Of a DNA stretch of 64,000 bases, positions 37,582 to 49,419 are shown one piece after another. Below the pieces are notes generated by a model, which saw nothing but the letters and a program-made list of their open reading frames with translations, was not told where the DNA came from and did no database searches. A program made the translations under genes and the position numbers. The stretch's first letter is position 1. The number at the start of each line of letters is the position of its first letter. This DNA comes from Smallanthus sonchifolius (Eukaryota; Streptophyta; Magnoliopsida; Asterales; Asteraceae), in NCBI GenBank assembly GCA_023525975.1, contig CM042020.1:8944001-9008000 (forward strand), written 5' to 3'.

Positions 37582-38658
37582 TGATCGATATCGTTTGGTT
37601 GGTAAAAAACACTCTTTAAACACCTTAACAAGTAAGAGTAAGTAGAGTATCGTATCCACGAGGAGTTTGTGGAAAGTGTTATATTGTTACAAATATTGAA
37701 AGACAGAAAATAGTAAACACCGGTTTGGATTGGGTTTTAAACAATAATGAGAAGGGTAATCCTCTCCAAGGTTCAGGTTTGCAAACACAAGTTCTTCCTA
37801 GTCTACCTAGCAAGCAATCACATAGACATAATCGCACATGGTTCAACTGAATTTAGTAAAAATATTAGAACGAGATGTAAAGAAAGCCTATTCATGTATA
37901 ATCAGTTTATATTAACTAATTGACACTCAAATCTAACGACGCCCCTAATGTAAATAAACCTAAGACTGATGAGACTTGAATCAATAATTCGAAATCAACA
38001 CAAACATTTTAAAGCATTCAATCAATAAATGTAATCATATGACTTAAGATGCCAGTCAAAATCATAAATCGAGACCAAGTTTTCCAGAAAATCACAAGTG
38101 CAAACGCAAAACCCTACACCCGGAGAAGACCACGAGTGATTTAACTACTCATACTCATCACAATAATCAAAATTAATGTAATAGGACTTACAATCATCAA
38201 ACTTTAAGAACAATCGACTCAAAAACAGTAAGAATTGCCTCTATAGAGCTCTGAAACGGCTGGAATCGAAGATGGAGGCTGAGAAAGATTAAAACCTAAA
38301 TTAGGTTAATTTTCCCGTAAAAACATCCCCTCGTGTACCGCGAGAAAAAGCTGGCCGGTCCCTCGCGTATCGCGAGGGACAAAATAGTCGGGCGCCCTCT
38401 TCATTTCCTCGCGTACCGCGAGAAATCTCCCCCAGGTCTTCGCGTACCACGAGGACCAGAAATTCCAACAATTTGACTTTTGACTTTGACTTTGACTTTC
38501 TTTCCCGTGCTTTGAATCCAACTGATTAGCTCTCGTTCCCGCTCTTTTAGCACATAAACCTGGGAGGCACACACATAAAACCATACAAAGATACATGTTA
38601 AAACAACTAAAACAAATACAATTAGACACATTAACTAGGGTTATTTTACACTACATCA
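37582..38658 (-). repeat. Athila 5' LTR
   Basis: 1077 bp, pairing with 26277-27337. Repeated CTCGCG..CGCGAG words occur at about 38328-38452 near the start of the LTR. Small indels distinguish the two LTRs. Confidence 0.93.
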
Positions 38659-38663
38659 AGTAA

Positions 38664-39036
38664 CTATGACCAACCTTACTTTAAATTTAGCATTAATTAA
38701 CAACTGATAACAAACGGAGTAACACCTTAAATGAGATAACATTTCTAATTACATTTCCTATCATTTTTATTTCCTTTCTAAACCAAACCTATTTTCCAAC
38801 TTATTATCCTAGTCAAACAATAGCGATGGTTGAGTACGGGATTCGTGTCCATGGTTCGATACTTGGTTCTTACCCAGACTATAGTACGTTGTGATAGGTA
38901 CATTTGCCTATTGTGTGTGTGTTTAGTTGAAGTATTTATCATTTTAATTTATAAATTTAAAACTTGATTTTGTGTAACTCTAAACCGAACATTATTAAAG
39001 ATATATATTATGTCTCTCGTATTTAGCATCAAGTTT
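38664..39036 (+). mobile_element. Old plus-strand LTR, part 2, with decayed primer site
   Basis: Continues the LTR interrupted at 26276. It ends near ATTTAGCATCA (39024-39034), followed by AGTTTTTAGAGCCATTATAATGG, which looks like a decayed form of the TTTTTGGCGCCGTTGCC primer region used by Athila/Tat elements. GCCTATTGTGTGTGTGTTTAG at about 38908 is typical of the end of such LTRs. The internal region is lost after about 39060. Confidence 0.45.
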
Positions 39037-39099
39037 TTAGAGCCATTATAATGGACGTATTTATATATATATATATATATTTATATACACTAAAACACG

Positions 39100-39536
39100 A
39101 TACCAGTAAGTTTGTGTGTTTGATGTTTCAAAAGTGAACGGCAACTTCATCTATTTATATGCTGAGTTTGCAACCATATCGGACCGACATGCTGGGTGAT
39201 ATCGGTCCGCTATTGCGCTCCTGCCATCTGTCTAGCGTATGCCCCACAAAACGGACCGTTTGCAGCTGGAGTATTGTTCCGCAATCCATGTCGTGGCATG
39301 TCGGACCGTTATGGACCTCATAGCGGTCCGACTTAGGGCTGAGTCACCAGACACGTATCCGCCACGTGTTATTCTCTCATCATTACCTTAACCAGCACAT
39401 AGTGAACTATTTGGGATCTGATAGCGGTCCGCTATCAGTCCAGATTTCATATTTTTGCATTTTTAGCCCTCCATATTTGGGGTATTTGTACTTAGTCCCC
39501 TGGACTTCTATTTTCTTTAGAAATTGGGATGTTACA
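39100..39536 (-). mobile_element. U3 part of a minus-strand LTR
   Basis: Read on the minus strand it starts TGTAACATCCCAATTTCT (39536), runs through repeated CGGACCG/CGGTCCG palindromes (39441-39176) and reaches ATATAAATA (39152-39160). This matches the layout of the solo LTR at 31016. It may be the displaced 5' end of the LTR at 20237-24916. An AT microsatellite lies just left (39062-39082). Confidence 0.6.
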
Positions 39537-39993
39537 AATATTTGTTATGATTTGTTAAATCATACTGTATTTTTTATCATCTCATTATAGCCGGAAGTAT
39601 TCAAGTAATTATTTTGTTTTATTCCTGTTTCGATTTATATCATTACTTATTTTAGCTCTTTGTATATGTTTCTAGATGTGGCAACTTCGACCCATTTTCT
39701 TATGAACGGGTCGATTTGGGTTATGTTTTATCTCTAGCGGGCCAAACGGTTAAAAATCAAATAAAAGTAGTTTAAAACGAGAAAGCATATCGGTTGAAAG
39801 TCGTCCTAAGTTTAAATTTATTGCAAATAAATATATTTAGATTGTTATATTACAATATGAATAATATAAATTTTTAGTTATATATGACACCCTAATAAAT
39901 AAATAATTGGTTGCGTCACGTGTCACAATTCTATGAGCCCAAGATTCTTATAAGCGTTTGAAATTTTTCCTGCTTATTTTTCTGTGAGCTCAA

Positions 39994-40204
39994 TCTATAC
40001 CTAATAATTAAGTAACCGGTTGAAATTTTTTTCACTTATTGTTTCTCAATTATTTATTATCTTCTTTATAAATATTTATTTTATGAATATTTTATTTGTT
40101 TAATATTTCTTTTCTCAACTATTTACTTTGTTTTTTCCGCTTATTAATAACTGTTTAATATTTCATTGATCCAACCCCGTGTAATACACGGGTTTCTAAC
40201 CTAG
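39994..40204 (+). mobile_element. Short non-autonomous Helitron
   Basis: The 5' end TCTATACCTAATAA follows an A. The 3' end is hairpin CCCGTGTAATACACGGG (6-bp stem), then TTTCTAAC and terminal CTAG followed by T. This is the Helitron signature: TC start, hairpin near the end, CTRR terminus and A/T insertion. 211 bp, non-coding. Confidence 0.75.
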
Positions 40205-40260
40205 TGTTGTAAATATAATTAAGTTTTGTATTTTACTTTTAAAATCTCAACATTTATATA

Positions 40261-40660
40261 GGGGGTGTTTGGGATTGAGTTTGAAAATGACTTATTGGCT
40301 TTTTTAAAAAGTGTTTGGCATGTATAAAAGTTCTTTTTATTTTGGTTTTTTGATAAGTCTTAAAAAGTTGTTTTTCAAAAGTCATAAATCATGGCTTTTT
40401 AAAACTTTTTATGACTTTTTGAACATAAAATTACCAATCTACCCACCCTTTACCTTACAATAAATATTGGCTTACCAATCTACCCACCCTTTCCAAAAGC
40501 CAAACACTTTTTAAAAAATAACTTATTGACTTATTGGCTTTTCCCACCACAAAAGCTAATTCAAACATTTTTTAAAAAACTTCTTTTAAAAAAGTCATAA
40601 GTCAATAAAAACTTTTAAAAAAAAACACTTTTAGAGTTAAATAATCAATCCCAAACACCC
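40261..40660. mobile_element. MITE with GGGTGTTTGGGATTGA TIR
   Basis: GGGGGTGTTTGGGATTGA at 40261 is mirrored by TCAATCCCAAACACCC ending at 40660. The interior has inverted ACTTATTGGCTTTT and AAGTCATAAGTC-like words, so it folds back along much of its length. The TSD is not resolved, so I leave the superfamily open (PIF/Harbinger or hAT). Confidence 0.75.
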
Positions 40661-43307
40661 TCACAGTTTACATCAAACCATAAAGTTTAAATGTAGTTTA
40701 AGTGAATAACTCATTCTCTTTAAATAATTATAAATAGTTGATCATTTGCCACCATATTATTTTAACTTTTCATGATCTAAAAGTGGCGTTAGTGATTATG
40801 TGACATATGATGATACTATCTTTTTAAGTTGACTTAAGAGAGACTTTTGCTAGATAATATTTAATAAACCTCCTCAACTTATATAGTTTTTCTTCACCAT
40901 ATGTCTAATTAAATACTTTTAGGATAACTTTATTCAAGCATTTATATTTCAATTAGCTATAAAGTTTTGAAAAATTAAAGATATAACCTCAAAGTTAGTT
41001 AGTTAGTAAAAAAATACCTAACCTAGTTTTAGGTTTAACCTCCACATGTTAACGTCGACTCTATTAACCTCATTGATTAATTATTGGTTTAATTATTGGA
41101 CTATCTGTTTTATACAAACACAAAAATACTTCAAATTTGTAATCTTCTCTAACAATTATTAATTTTCATTAATCACGCCACTCATAAGTCATGACCCGAA
41201 AATATTTATTCAATATTTGAAAATAAAAAAAGGAATGATTATTCGTCATTCATAAAATATAGTGTAAATCACACGGATGATACCTATATCAAGTCAAAAA
41301 TTTTACTTTTGATTTAAACTTTTAAAAAGTTATGTATATGATCTCAACTGTTTGCTCAACCGTTACAGTTTTGATACGGGAGTTTATAGAAACCAATAAT
41401 TCATCTTACATAACAGAATACTTGATTAAATATTGATGATTTCAATTGGTCAAATGTTTTGAAGGAAATTAACCTAAATTTGCCACAAATTATGCAATAA
41501 AATGTGGGGAAAATCTTGAATGGTCAAATGTGAATACTTTCAAATTAAGTGTATGATGTGATGACATGCATGTAAGCCCATGTGCACTTGAAATAATAAC
41601 TATTGGTGGAGAGTGACTGCCATGTGGCATTAACAAGTGGATGACACGTGTATAATATAGATGAACTTGTTGTCAAGTCACCATCTAAAGACCAACACAT
41701 CTTAACCCATCAACTAACATGGCTCGACCCTTTTTTCAAGAGTTAATGCCCAATTTGAAAACGATGTCCACCTTTTAAATTATCATGTCATCGGTTACAA
41801 TAAGAGCTTACATTGACTACTAGCCAATCACATAACCACTAGAGAATGAAAGACGCCAGCTTGAATCAATATAATTGAAATCGGTTGAGTTTTGTTTCCA
41901 TCAACATCAGTATAATTGGAATTAAACGAGTTTTATTTCAATCGACGGTTACACTTCATTCCCACATCCACAACCAATGGCTAAGATTAACTTGATCGAT
42001 AATTGTGTAGAAGGGTTAAGCTTGAGTGAACATCTATGTGACGGATGATGGGTGGTGGATGGCGGTCATTGCACATGTTCGTGGGGGCGGTCAGAGGCCC
42101 ACCAGAATAAAAAGCACCAATTACTGACTCTAATAAACGCCATGTCACCATCGTTATATTTTGCTCATGAGAAGTTACACCGATGTCTAATGACATTAAC
42201 ATCTCTTAAAATTTTGTAACCATAAAAAGAAAATGAGAGGAGCAAAATGGTTGTTAAAGGAGTCCATAAAACTTTTGATCCATTAGGGGAAAAGCATGTG
42301 CTTTTGTCTAAAGGGAAATTGATACTATTGATCAAATGTGTCATAATCACAAAGGGTTGAATTTTGATCACACATTAAAACCTCCCTAATCAATGCTTGT
42401 TTCTTAATTAATATATTAAAAAAAGAATGATTTACGGGCTAATCAAAAAGATTTAAGGCGATATTTTCTTTAATTAATGATATAACATTGTATATTATCT
42501 TAAAGTCTATTAGGTATGATTAAGCGTCGGCTTAAAATATTCAATAATCAAAGTCTAGTAGTGTAAAATTGGTCCTGTTTATGGTTGGCAGATCGAACCC
42601 AACACAAACTTGAACACGATACGAACTTTAAAATCGTGTTAGATACATGAATCTGAACACAACACAGATTTTTGCAGTTGACACAAACACAACCTGATTA
42701 ATCAAAATTTTTTATTTTATTTTATTTTTTTGCATATTAATACTCTAAATCTATAAATTTATAATAAAAAATACGAATATATGTAAAATAATTGCGTTTA
42801 AAATATAAAACGTGATACTTAATTTTTGACATAAAATACCTAATCGTTAAAATTATGACATAAAACATATATTTTTAAACATTTACAGAAATAAACAGGT
42901 TAATCCACGAACCTGCTAGTAGACCCGTACACGACCACTTAGCTAAACACATCCATGGGATTTGACCCGTAACCGACCCGGCCCGTTTAGACTAAACTCA
43001 AATTTATGAATTTCAAGTTGAGTTCGTATCGTGTTTTCATTGCGTGTCAGAAACTCAAGCACATAAATTAAACTTTGTTAATTGTGATATTTCATTCTTA
43101 GGAAATTAAGTACAAAAATAAGTTAGAAAATTGAGTGTGCTGTCTAAACTACCATTAATGATTAATTCGATTGTCATAGAAAATGCATAATGTTGATTAA
43201 ACATGTAATTTAATTACATTTAATTTCTCAAAAGATGTAGCTATCATATAACGGTGACGTTACTTTTTGGTATGAATTGAAATTTTAAAATGAGTTCCTT
43301 TTTATCA
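40661..43307. other. AT-rich intergenic DNA with repeat fragments
   Basis: No gene supported. At 41262 a fragment (GTAAATCACACGGATGATAC) resembles the MULE terminal repeat at 43317. About 42575-43075 begins with GATCGAACCCAACACAAACTTG and ends with TTGAGTTCGTATCGTGTT, wording typical of a dispersed non-autonomous repeat related to 12110-12290. The rest is unassigned. Confidence 0.4.
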
Positions 43308-43952
43308 ATAAAATTAGAGTTAATTACACGGATGATCATGTGGTATGCCCTGATTTCACTTTTAGTCTATAACTTTGAGAAATTACAAGGATGATCTATA
43401 GTTTTCCATTTTGTTTCATCATTGGCCCCCAAAACGGATAGACATTAACTTTGACTGTTAAGTGTATGCCAAATGACCAAAATACTCCTTCAATTTTAAA
43501 ATCATTTGGGTCCACTTCAGTATATGTATATATATATCTGTGTGTGTAACACCTAAAAATTCAAACCGATTTAAAGTTTTTAAATACGACGCGGAAGCAG
43601 TCCCGATTACAACATTTAACGTATTCATACGTTTTAGTCTTACAAAGATTAATTAAACTAGTAGTTTAATAAAAGTTAACAACAACAAGTTGTCCACAAC
43701 TTGTAACGACTCCAAATAATTTGTAAAACATCAAAAACCAACTTTGAGAATCCAATATCCACCTTAGGCGAGACCCGAGATCATTCTGGAGCTTTCCTAC
43801 ATTCAAAACAACAAATTGAATATGGTTAGTAAAGATAAGTAGTCTTAGCGACCTCCCCACAAGTCCCCACAACGATTTACTAAGTCTGTAGACTCCCCTC
43901 CTTTCATTGGTAAAACCCAAGAAAAGTCATTTTTAAGAAAAAAAATTTCTGA

Positions 43953-44115
43953 CATGGTTGTGTTCAGAATGAACACATCCATGTTCCCTGAACACAACCG
44001 TGTTCCCCCCCTTCAGGTCTAGAAAAGGCAAGGTTGCTGATATGGTTGTGTTCAGATGAACACAACCGTGTTTAGGCGAACACGATCGTGTTCAGATGAA
44101 CACAACCATGTTCCC
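43953..44115. repeat. GAACACAACCGTGTTC palindrome cluster
   Basis: Several short perfect inverted repeats: TTGTGTTCAGATGAACACAA (44046-44065), GAACACGATCGTGTTC (44078-44093) and further TTGTGTTC/GAACACAA copies. Family-specific hairpin words within the solo LTR. Confidence 0.75.
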
Positions 44116-44956
44116 TGACAGCACATTCCATTCTCACCATTTCTATAATTTTTTGCATATAACAAGTATCTAACGTATATTTATTTGTTTTTCGACCACA
44201 CAATGACTACCACATTAACTAACATTAATTTGTTAGTTTATCCACCCCCAATACTGTGACACCCGACAATTCAGGTCAATACCCGTACATGTTATAAACA
44301 AGTTTACATTATAATTGTTTTGTGATTTACTTAATTTCACGAACAAGGACACTAAGGTCTAACAAAAACTGTACAGGGTCTCATTTTAAATCTTTGGTAA
44401 TTCTGGGAGTTACCGGTTCACATACCAGTATAAACCGAATTTAATTACCATTTGAAACTCTAAATAATATATACCTAAAACTAATTGTTTGATAAATCAA
44501 ACAATCCAACCCACTTGCTTGACTTTTCGGCCGAAATTCAGAGAAGCCATTCCCCCACTTGCTAATACACTCAAATTCAGATAAAAACCATACCTCCTCA
44601 GTCGAAATCCCACAATAGTTTCCATACTTCTCATTTTCATACGGCAATTTCCCAATTCTCCTTCTAGTCGAAGTCCAGTTTAAGGCAGAAATCCACCACA
44701 ATTCGGTATTTTAAGAAGATTTCAAGTGTTCTAAAGAAAGTTTAACAGAAGATTCAAGACTCTTCTCTGTTTTCTTTCATCATCTTCATCTCGGTTTTAA
44801 GGTAAAAACTCGATATTATCCACTTTATTTTCTTTAAAACCGTATCTAAGCATACAAAAGGTTCAATCGCAAGTAAGATAACAAGAAAAGTGTGTCAAAT
44901 TCAAGATTTGAACATAAAAATATACAGGACGAATTCTGTCAATCAAAGTGCAGTAA

Positions 44957-45275
44957 TCGAAACTAGGAGTTTCGATACCTGTTCAATCGAAACTAGGAGT
45001 TTCGATACCTGTTCAATCGAAACTAGGAGTTTCGATACCTGTTATTCAATCGAAACTAGGAGTTTCGATACCTATTCAATCGAAACTAGGAGTTTCGATA
45101 CCAATTTACCCAATCGAAACCAGGAGTTTCGATACTAGTTGTTCAATCGAAACTTGGTAGTTTCGATACCCAACTACTCAATCGAAACTATGAAGTCTCG
45201 ATACTCAATTGCCCAATCGAAACTAGGTAGTTTCGACATCTGTTCTGTTCAATCGAAACTATGTAGTTTCGATAC
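44957..45275 (+). repeat. Array of ten 21-bp palindromes in the 5' LTR
   Basis: The core ATCGAAACTAGGAGTTTCGAT is an inverted repeat with perfect 8-bp arms ATCGAAAC/GTTTCGAT around a 5-nt centre. It recurs ten times at 30-35-bp spacing. Arms stay complementary in most units while the centre varies (TAGGA, TTGGTA, TATGTA). An open frame through it would give IETRSFDTCS repeats, probably incidental to the 30-bp period. Confidence 0.93.
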
Positions 45276-45501
45276 CCATTCATCAGTCCCATGGGGCAGT
45301 AACTTAGAACTATTTTATAACGAAACAATTGTGGAAAAACTAAAAAGATAGTTAAAACAAAAGCAATCAGATCTGTTAAGTCGGATGAACAACTTATGTA
45401 TAAGACGGGTAGCTTTAACACATTAGTACCCTTGTGTGATTAGGGTACGGATATACAAGAACTAGCACAAGTTTGTTTGCTAGGATTTCATCGGACACAA
45501 G

Positions 45502-46556
45502 GTGAGTTCACGGCCCCCTTTTAACTATTTACTGTTTTGTAAACATCGGGGGAGAAACATACTTACTTGTTATGTTTTGAAAACATGAATTACATTGTTT
45601 ATACGTTTGACAATATGAACATTTTGGTATAACTTCTTGTGAGTCTCCCAGTCCCACTTTTACTACTGGTTTTTAAATTGTTTTTAAACAAACGGGGAGA
45701 AAACTTGCTCAACTAAACAGCTGGACACAAGTACACACAATGATTGTCCGGATGAACAACACACAACGATTGTTCGGATGAACAACACACAACGATTGTT
45801 CGGATGAACAACACTCAACGATTTAAGGGAAAAACATACTTGCAACTATTTTATGGGATAACAAGAGAATAAGACACGACTTTATGTTTACATGGGATGA
45901 GAACAACACAATGGAGGCCGCGAAAGTCCCCTGGAACAACATAGTAACCATTAACTGTAGCCTAGGGTCCTATGAATAGTACTATGGAGAGTGACGTCTC
46001 CCGGTCATGGTTAGTCGCGCTAACCACAATCTGGAGGATTTATGGCCGCATAGAACTGAATAACGAAATTAGGGGCGTGTACACATGTCAAGGTTTGGTT
46101 ACGCCCCATGTATGAACATATTATTTGTATTCCTAGCTAGTTTACAAATGGGTCAACAATTCTTATTCTGTTTATCACATACACCTGAAACTATTTACAA
46201 ACAATTGAATTTAAACAAAAGAGTTTTGGATCCGGTTAAAGTGATCATGTTTATACAAAAGGGTTCTGATTAGTTAAAATGATCAGGTTTAAACATATTT
46301 TATGACGGCTAAGTCATGGTAATGTTTTCAAAGGAAAACTACTTATTTCATGACGGATAGGTCATGGTAATGTTTTCAAAGGAAAACTACTTATTTTATG
46401 ACGGTATAGTCATGGGCATGTTTTCAAATGAAAACTACTTATTATTTATGACGGTTAAGTCATGTACATGTTTTCGGGAAAAACTATAAGCACTAATATA
46501 ACTAACTCTGTGAACTCACCAACCTTTGTGTTGACAATTTTAAGTATGTTTCTCAG
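45502..46556 (+). other. Intron-like module in the recent LTR
   Basis: AAG|GTGAGTTCACGGCCCCC at the left and TTTCTCAG|GTGAC at the right, with CTCACCAACCTTTGTGTTGAC just upstream of the acceptor. These are the same two blocks, in the same order, as in the LTRs at 15043 and 56557. The copy in the 3' LTR lies at 53105-54159. Confidence 0.45.
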
Positions 46557-46816
46557 GTGACCTCTAGCCATGGTGCGGTTGGAATAGGCTAGCTATGTTG
46601 AATCAATTCCTAAAGACTGGAAGGACGTAGAATATCAAGTCTCAAGTCTGTCATTGATCTAGAAGAACTTAGATCACAGTATTACTTAGTTTTAGTAATT
46701 GTATATGTAATCAAGTCTTAGAAATCATTATTACAGCTTCCGCTATCGTGTAATGAACCAATCGTTACAACCTGTATTTATTTAATAAGTAAATAAAATA
46801 TGGGGGTGTGACAGAT

Positions 46817-46829
46817 TGGTATCAGAGCC
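46817..46829 (+). promoter_or_regulatory. Primer binding site (tRNA-iMet type)
   Basis: TGGTATCAGAGCC starts 3 nt after the LTR end GTGTGACA. Confidence 0.95.
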
Positions 46830-49419
46830 ATGGTTTTAGTGAATTAGGTTTCCTTAGTGATTCCTAGGCTCTAACCGGACTCATCTAGGGACCAAGATTT
46901 CTAAGACTTACATCACACTAAAAACACCCAAGACTTGAGCATAGGAATTCCAACCGTTGCCGAACAATTTGTGTAGACTATTAGTGTATGGAGTTACACT
47001 AGGGTACCATTAGCTACACTAATACAATTACATAACACATGTAATGAACACTTAAACACATACAACAATGTGAAAATAATAAACACATATAAATGTTACT
47101 ATTCGGATTACGAGTCAAGAATAACGGGTACTCAGCATACTGCAACCTTAGAAGATCGAGTTATGAGCTGAGCTTGAACGATGACGACGGCGGCGATCGT
47201 CAGTTACCGATCTTGGTATCACAACAGGTTGAACTCGTACCAGGATCTGTACCTATACCTGCACCACAACTACTCCAGCCATGGAGGCAACTATCTTTCT
47301 AACGTATTTGCAGTATAAATACTCTCCTTCATGAGTTGTCGGAACGGATGCCTAGACTCTCGCCATGTTATATGGCAGGCATGATTGCCCAGACAAAAGG
47401 GAATTCAAGGTGAGTAAGCAGGACTAAATGGGAGAGAACTCCAAGGGTCAGGAGACCCAGACATACATCAGGATCATGTGGATCCATGCATATATACAGA
47501 CTTGGAGCAGGAGTTGCTCGACACTCGTTTGAGGATCTCTGCCCAACACATATAGTGCCTGAATTTCTCCATGCACATTTTTTAAGAGACACTGGTGGTG
47601 CCTCTCTACCCTTAGCCTCATCCGACAACTGCCATATTCGGCAGATTCATGAGTATTGGTACACATAATTAACAGTAATCCGATAAAACAATACACACTC
47701 CTATACAAATGTGCAAACGCAATCTAATGATCGTTTCAAATCACTTTTGATTAAAAGCTAGGGATAGAAGAAACACTATAGGGATCAGGCAAGGCAAATC
47801 ATCATTACGGGTGCACACGTAATCATAATTTGCAGTGCATGGGAACTTTAGTGAGTCTTGTTGTCTAAGCTGATGATCAACTCATGTTCTCAATCACTTG
47901 ATTAAGGATTGGATCTCAACAAATCAGACTTCTCAATTAGGTGCTCACAAAGCATTCTCCTAGTTTTGGAGGAACGAGAGAAATTCAAATTGAATTCAAC
48001 CAATCCTTAGTAAATCCTGAACGACGAAGAAATTCGCACATTCATTCTTTGAGATTCTACTTGTCAGGAATGCTTCAAATTGAGTGTTACCACAACTAAC
48101 ACTTACAGTAATTGCACAACTATTGTGGGAGATTATGGCATAATCTCAGGATCCATCATACAGTTCAATCTCACAATTGAATGAAAGTTACGCCAAGAGT
48201 GTTATGCACTAACTTCAGTAATAGGGCAGGACATTATTCTGACCCGCATACACATGGCACCTATGGATATTGTGAAAGCTCGACATGAGACAAGTAGGAA
48301 ACCAGACATTTCAGAATGTCGGTCAAACAGGATTGCTCTCGCAGCCATTGACATTCAATATACCTTTAAGTCTAACTATTCTCTCGGTAATGGATAAGCC
48401 GGGTTCGATGCTCGAGCAAATGTCAAAGAAACCTAAGTGTGGACTAACGACTATTGTCGCACTAACCAAAACGACATGCAAAACTCTTAAAGGAGTCCCA
48501 AATGCGGAATTTCATGCTAATCTCATTAGTTCATGATATGCATAAGGGATGTAAGCTCGAACTATTCACAATAGGCCACTGTCCACAAAGAGTTGAGAAG
48601 AATAATTTATTACTCTTTTATACTCGTACTTCCCCAAAGTTCATCTTGTTGGATGGATCCCAGATTTAGCCTAGAAGAGAGGTGTGATTGCATCTTTCAC
48701 TCCTAGTTTTCTATAATTGGGAAGCTCTAGAGCATCTATTTTTAAGAAATGATCTCTTGGAGTAGACTCAGTTAGAATACAAAAGTCTCGACGTTCAACA
48801 CTCATTACCTCAAGTTTATCCTTGTGTTAAGGATTTTAAGGCTATAACCTGAATGAGTGGAATACGTAATGGTAAGTCACCAAAGTACCATTCAAACACT
48901 AAAGGAGTGCATACACACCGTATGACTAATAGTTGACTATCAACTCTTTCTGCCAACTTAATGAGTTGACAAACCCATAGCCCATTTTGGGGAAAACACT
49001 AAGTCAATGAGACCATTCTCACAGTATTATTATTCATTCCCTCAGCTAGACGGAATATGAATATCCCAAACAAACATCAAACTTCGTATGGCTTACATAC
49101 TTTGAAGGTATGGTAGTCGAGACATGAGTTTACATATCAGGACGCTACAACCCAAAGGCCAGTCTGCCTCGAAAGGTAGGGCGAGCAAAGGTGTAAAGTG
49201 GTGATTAGACTCAAAGTTCGCAAATAAGAGCTCCCAAGGAACATCAATTCCTAGCTCCATGAAGGCACATGGAGAGGAAAATCATAGAAAAGATGAAACC
49301 TGAAATAAGAGAAAAGTCTTAGTCCGGGAAAATGCTTTCGAAAAACATAAGAGGGACAAACATAAAGTTTCATTTTCATACTTTTTCATTTCTACCCAAT
49401 ATACAACAAAAACTTAGAC
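46830..49419 (+). other. Internal region where gag and protease should be
   Basis: About 2.6 kb with frequent stops in all frames. I recognise no gag domain, Cys-His-Cys knuckle or protease DSGA motif. The sequence may be scrambled remnants. The GAYDYGACGACGG-like stretch near 47170-47190 and short proline-rich readings near 47240 are not diagnostic. Confidence 0.6.

Larger units (their letters stand above)
26277..38658 (-). mobile_element. Full-length Athila LTR retrotransposon, TSD AGTAA
   Basis: A 12.4-kb element on the minus strand with LTRs at 37582-38658 (5') and 26277-27337 (3'), each TGATGTAG...CGATCA. A perfect 5-bp duplication AGTAA lies at 26272-26276 and 38659-38663. The primer site fits tRNA-Asp, the Athila hallmark. 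Order on the minus strand is gag, protease, RT, RNase H (broken by a solo LTR), integrase and a long non-coding 3' part. All ORFs carry stops or frameshifts. In the first 124 bp the LTRs differ at eight positions by eye, so the insertion is old. Inactive. Confidence 0.95.
44255..46813 (+). repeat. 5' LTR of the recent element
   Basis: 2559 bp. In order it has a donor-like TTAAGGTAAAAA (44798-44809), ten 30-35-bp palindromic units (44957-45275), GTGAGTTCACGGCCCCC (45502), three units with GATTGT(C/T)CGGATGAACAA (about 45740-45810), four units of about 50 bp with TATGACGG.TAAGTCATG (46292-46470) and an acceptor-like TTTCTCAG (46549-46556). Confidence 0.95.

Noticed and set aside
41987..42371. 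Two overlapping minus-strand frames of about 70 codons
   Set aside because: No similarity to a known family, no support for exons, and surrounded by AT-rich intergenic DNA.
44441..44701. Minus-strand 86-codon frame, identical at 52044-52304
   Set aside because: Identity reflects the two LTR copies, not a duplicated gene. No family recognised.
44890..45138. Open frame with repeated IETRSFDTCS decapeptide in the LTR
   Set aside because: The 30-bp period of the palindrome array keeps any frame open. There is no start context, and the array lies in a non-coding LTR.
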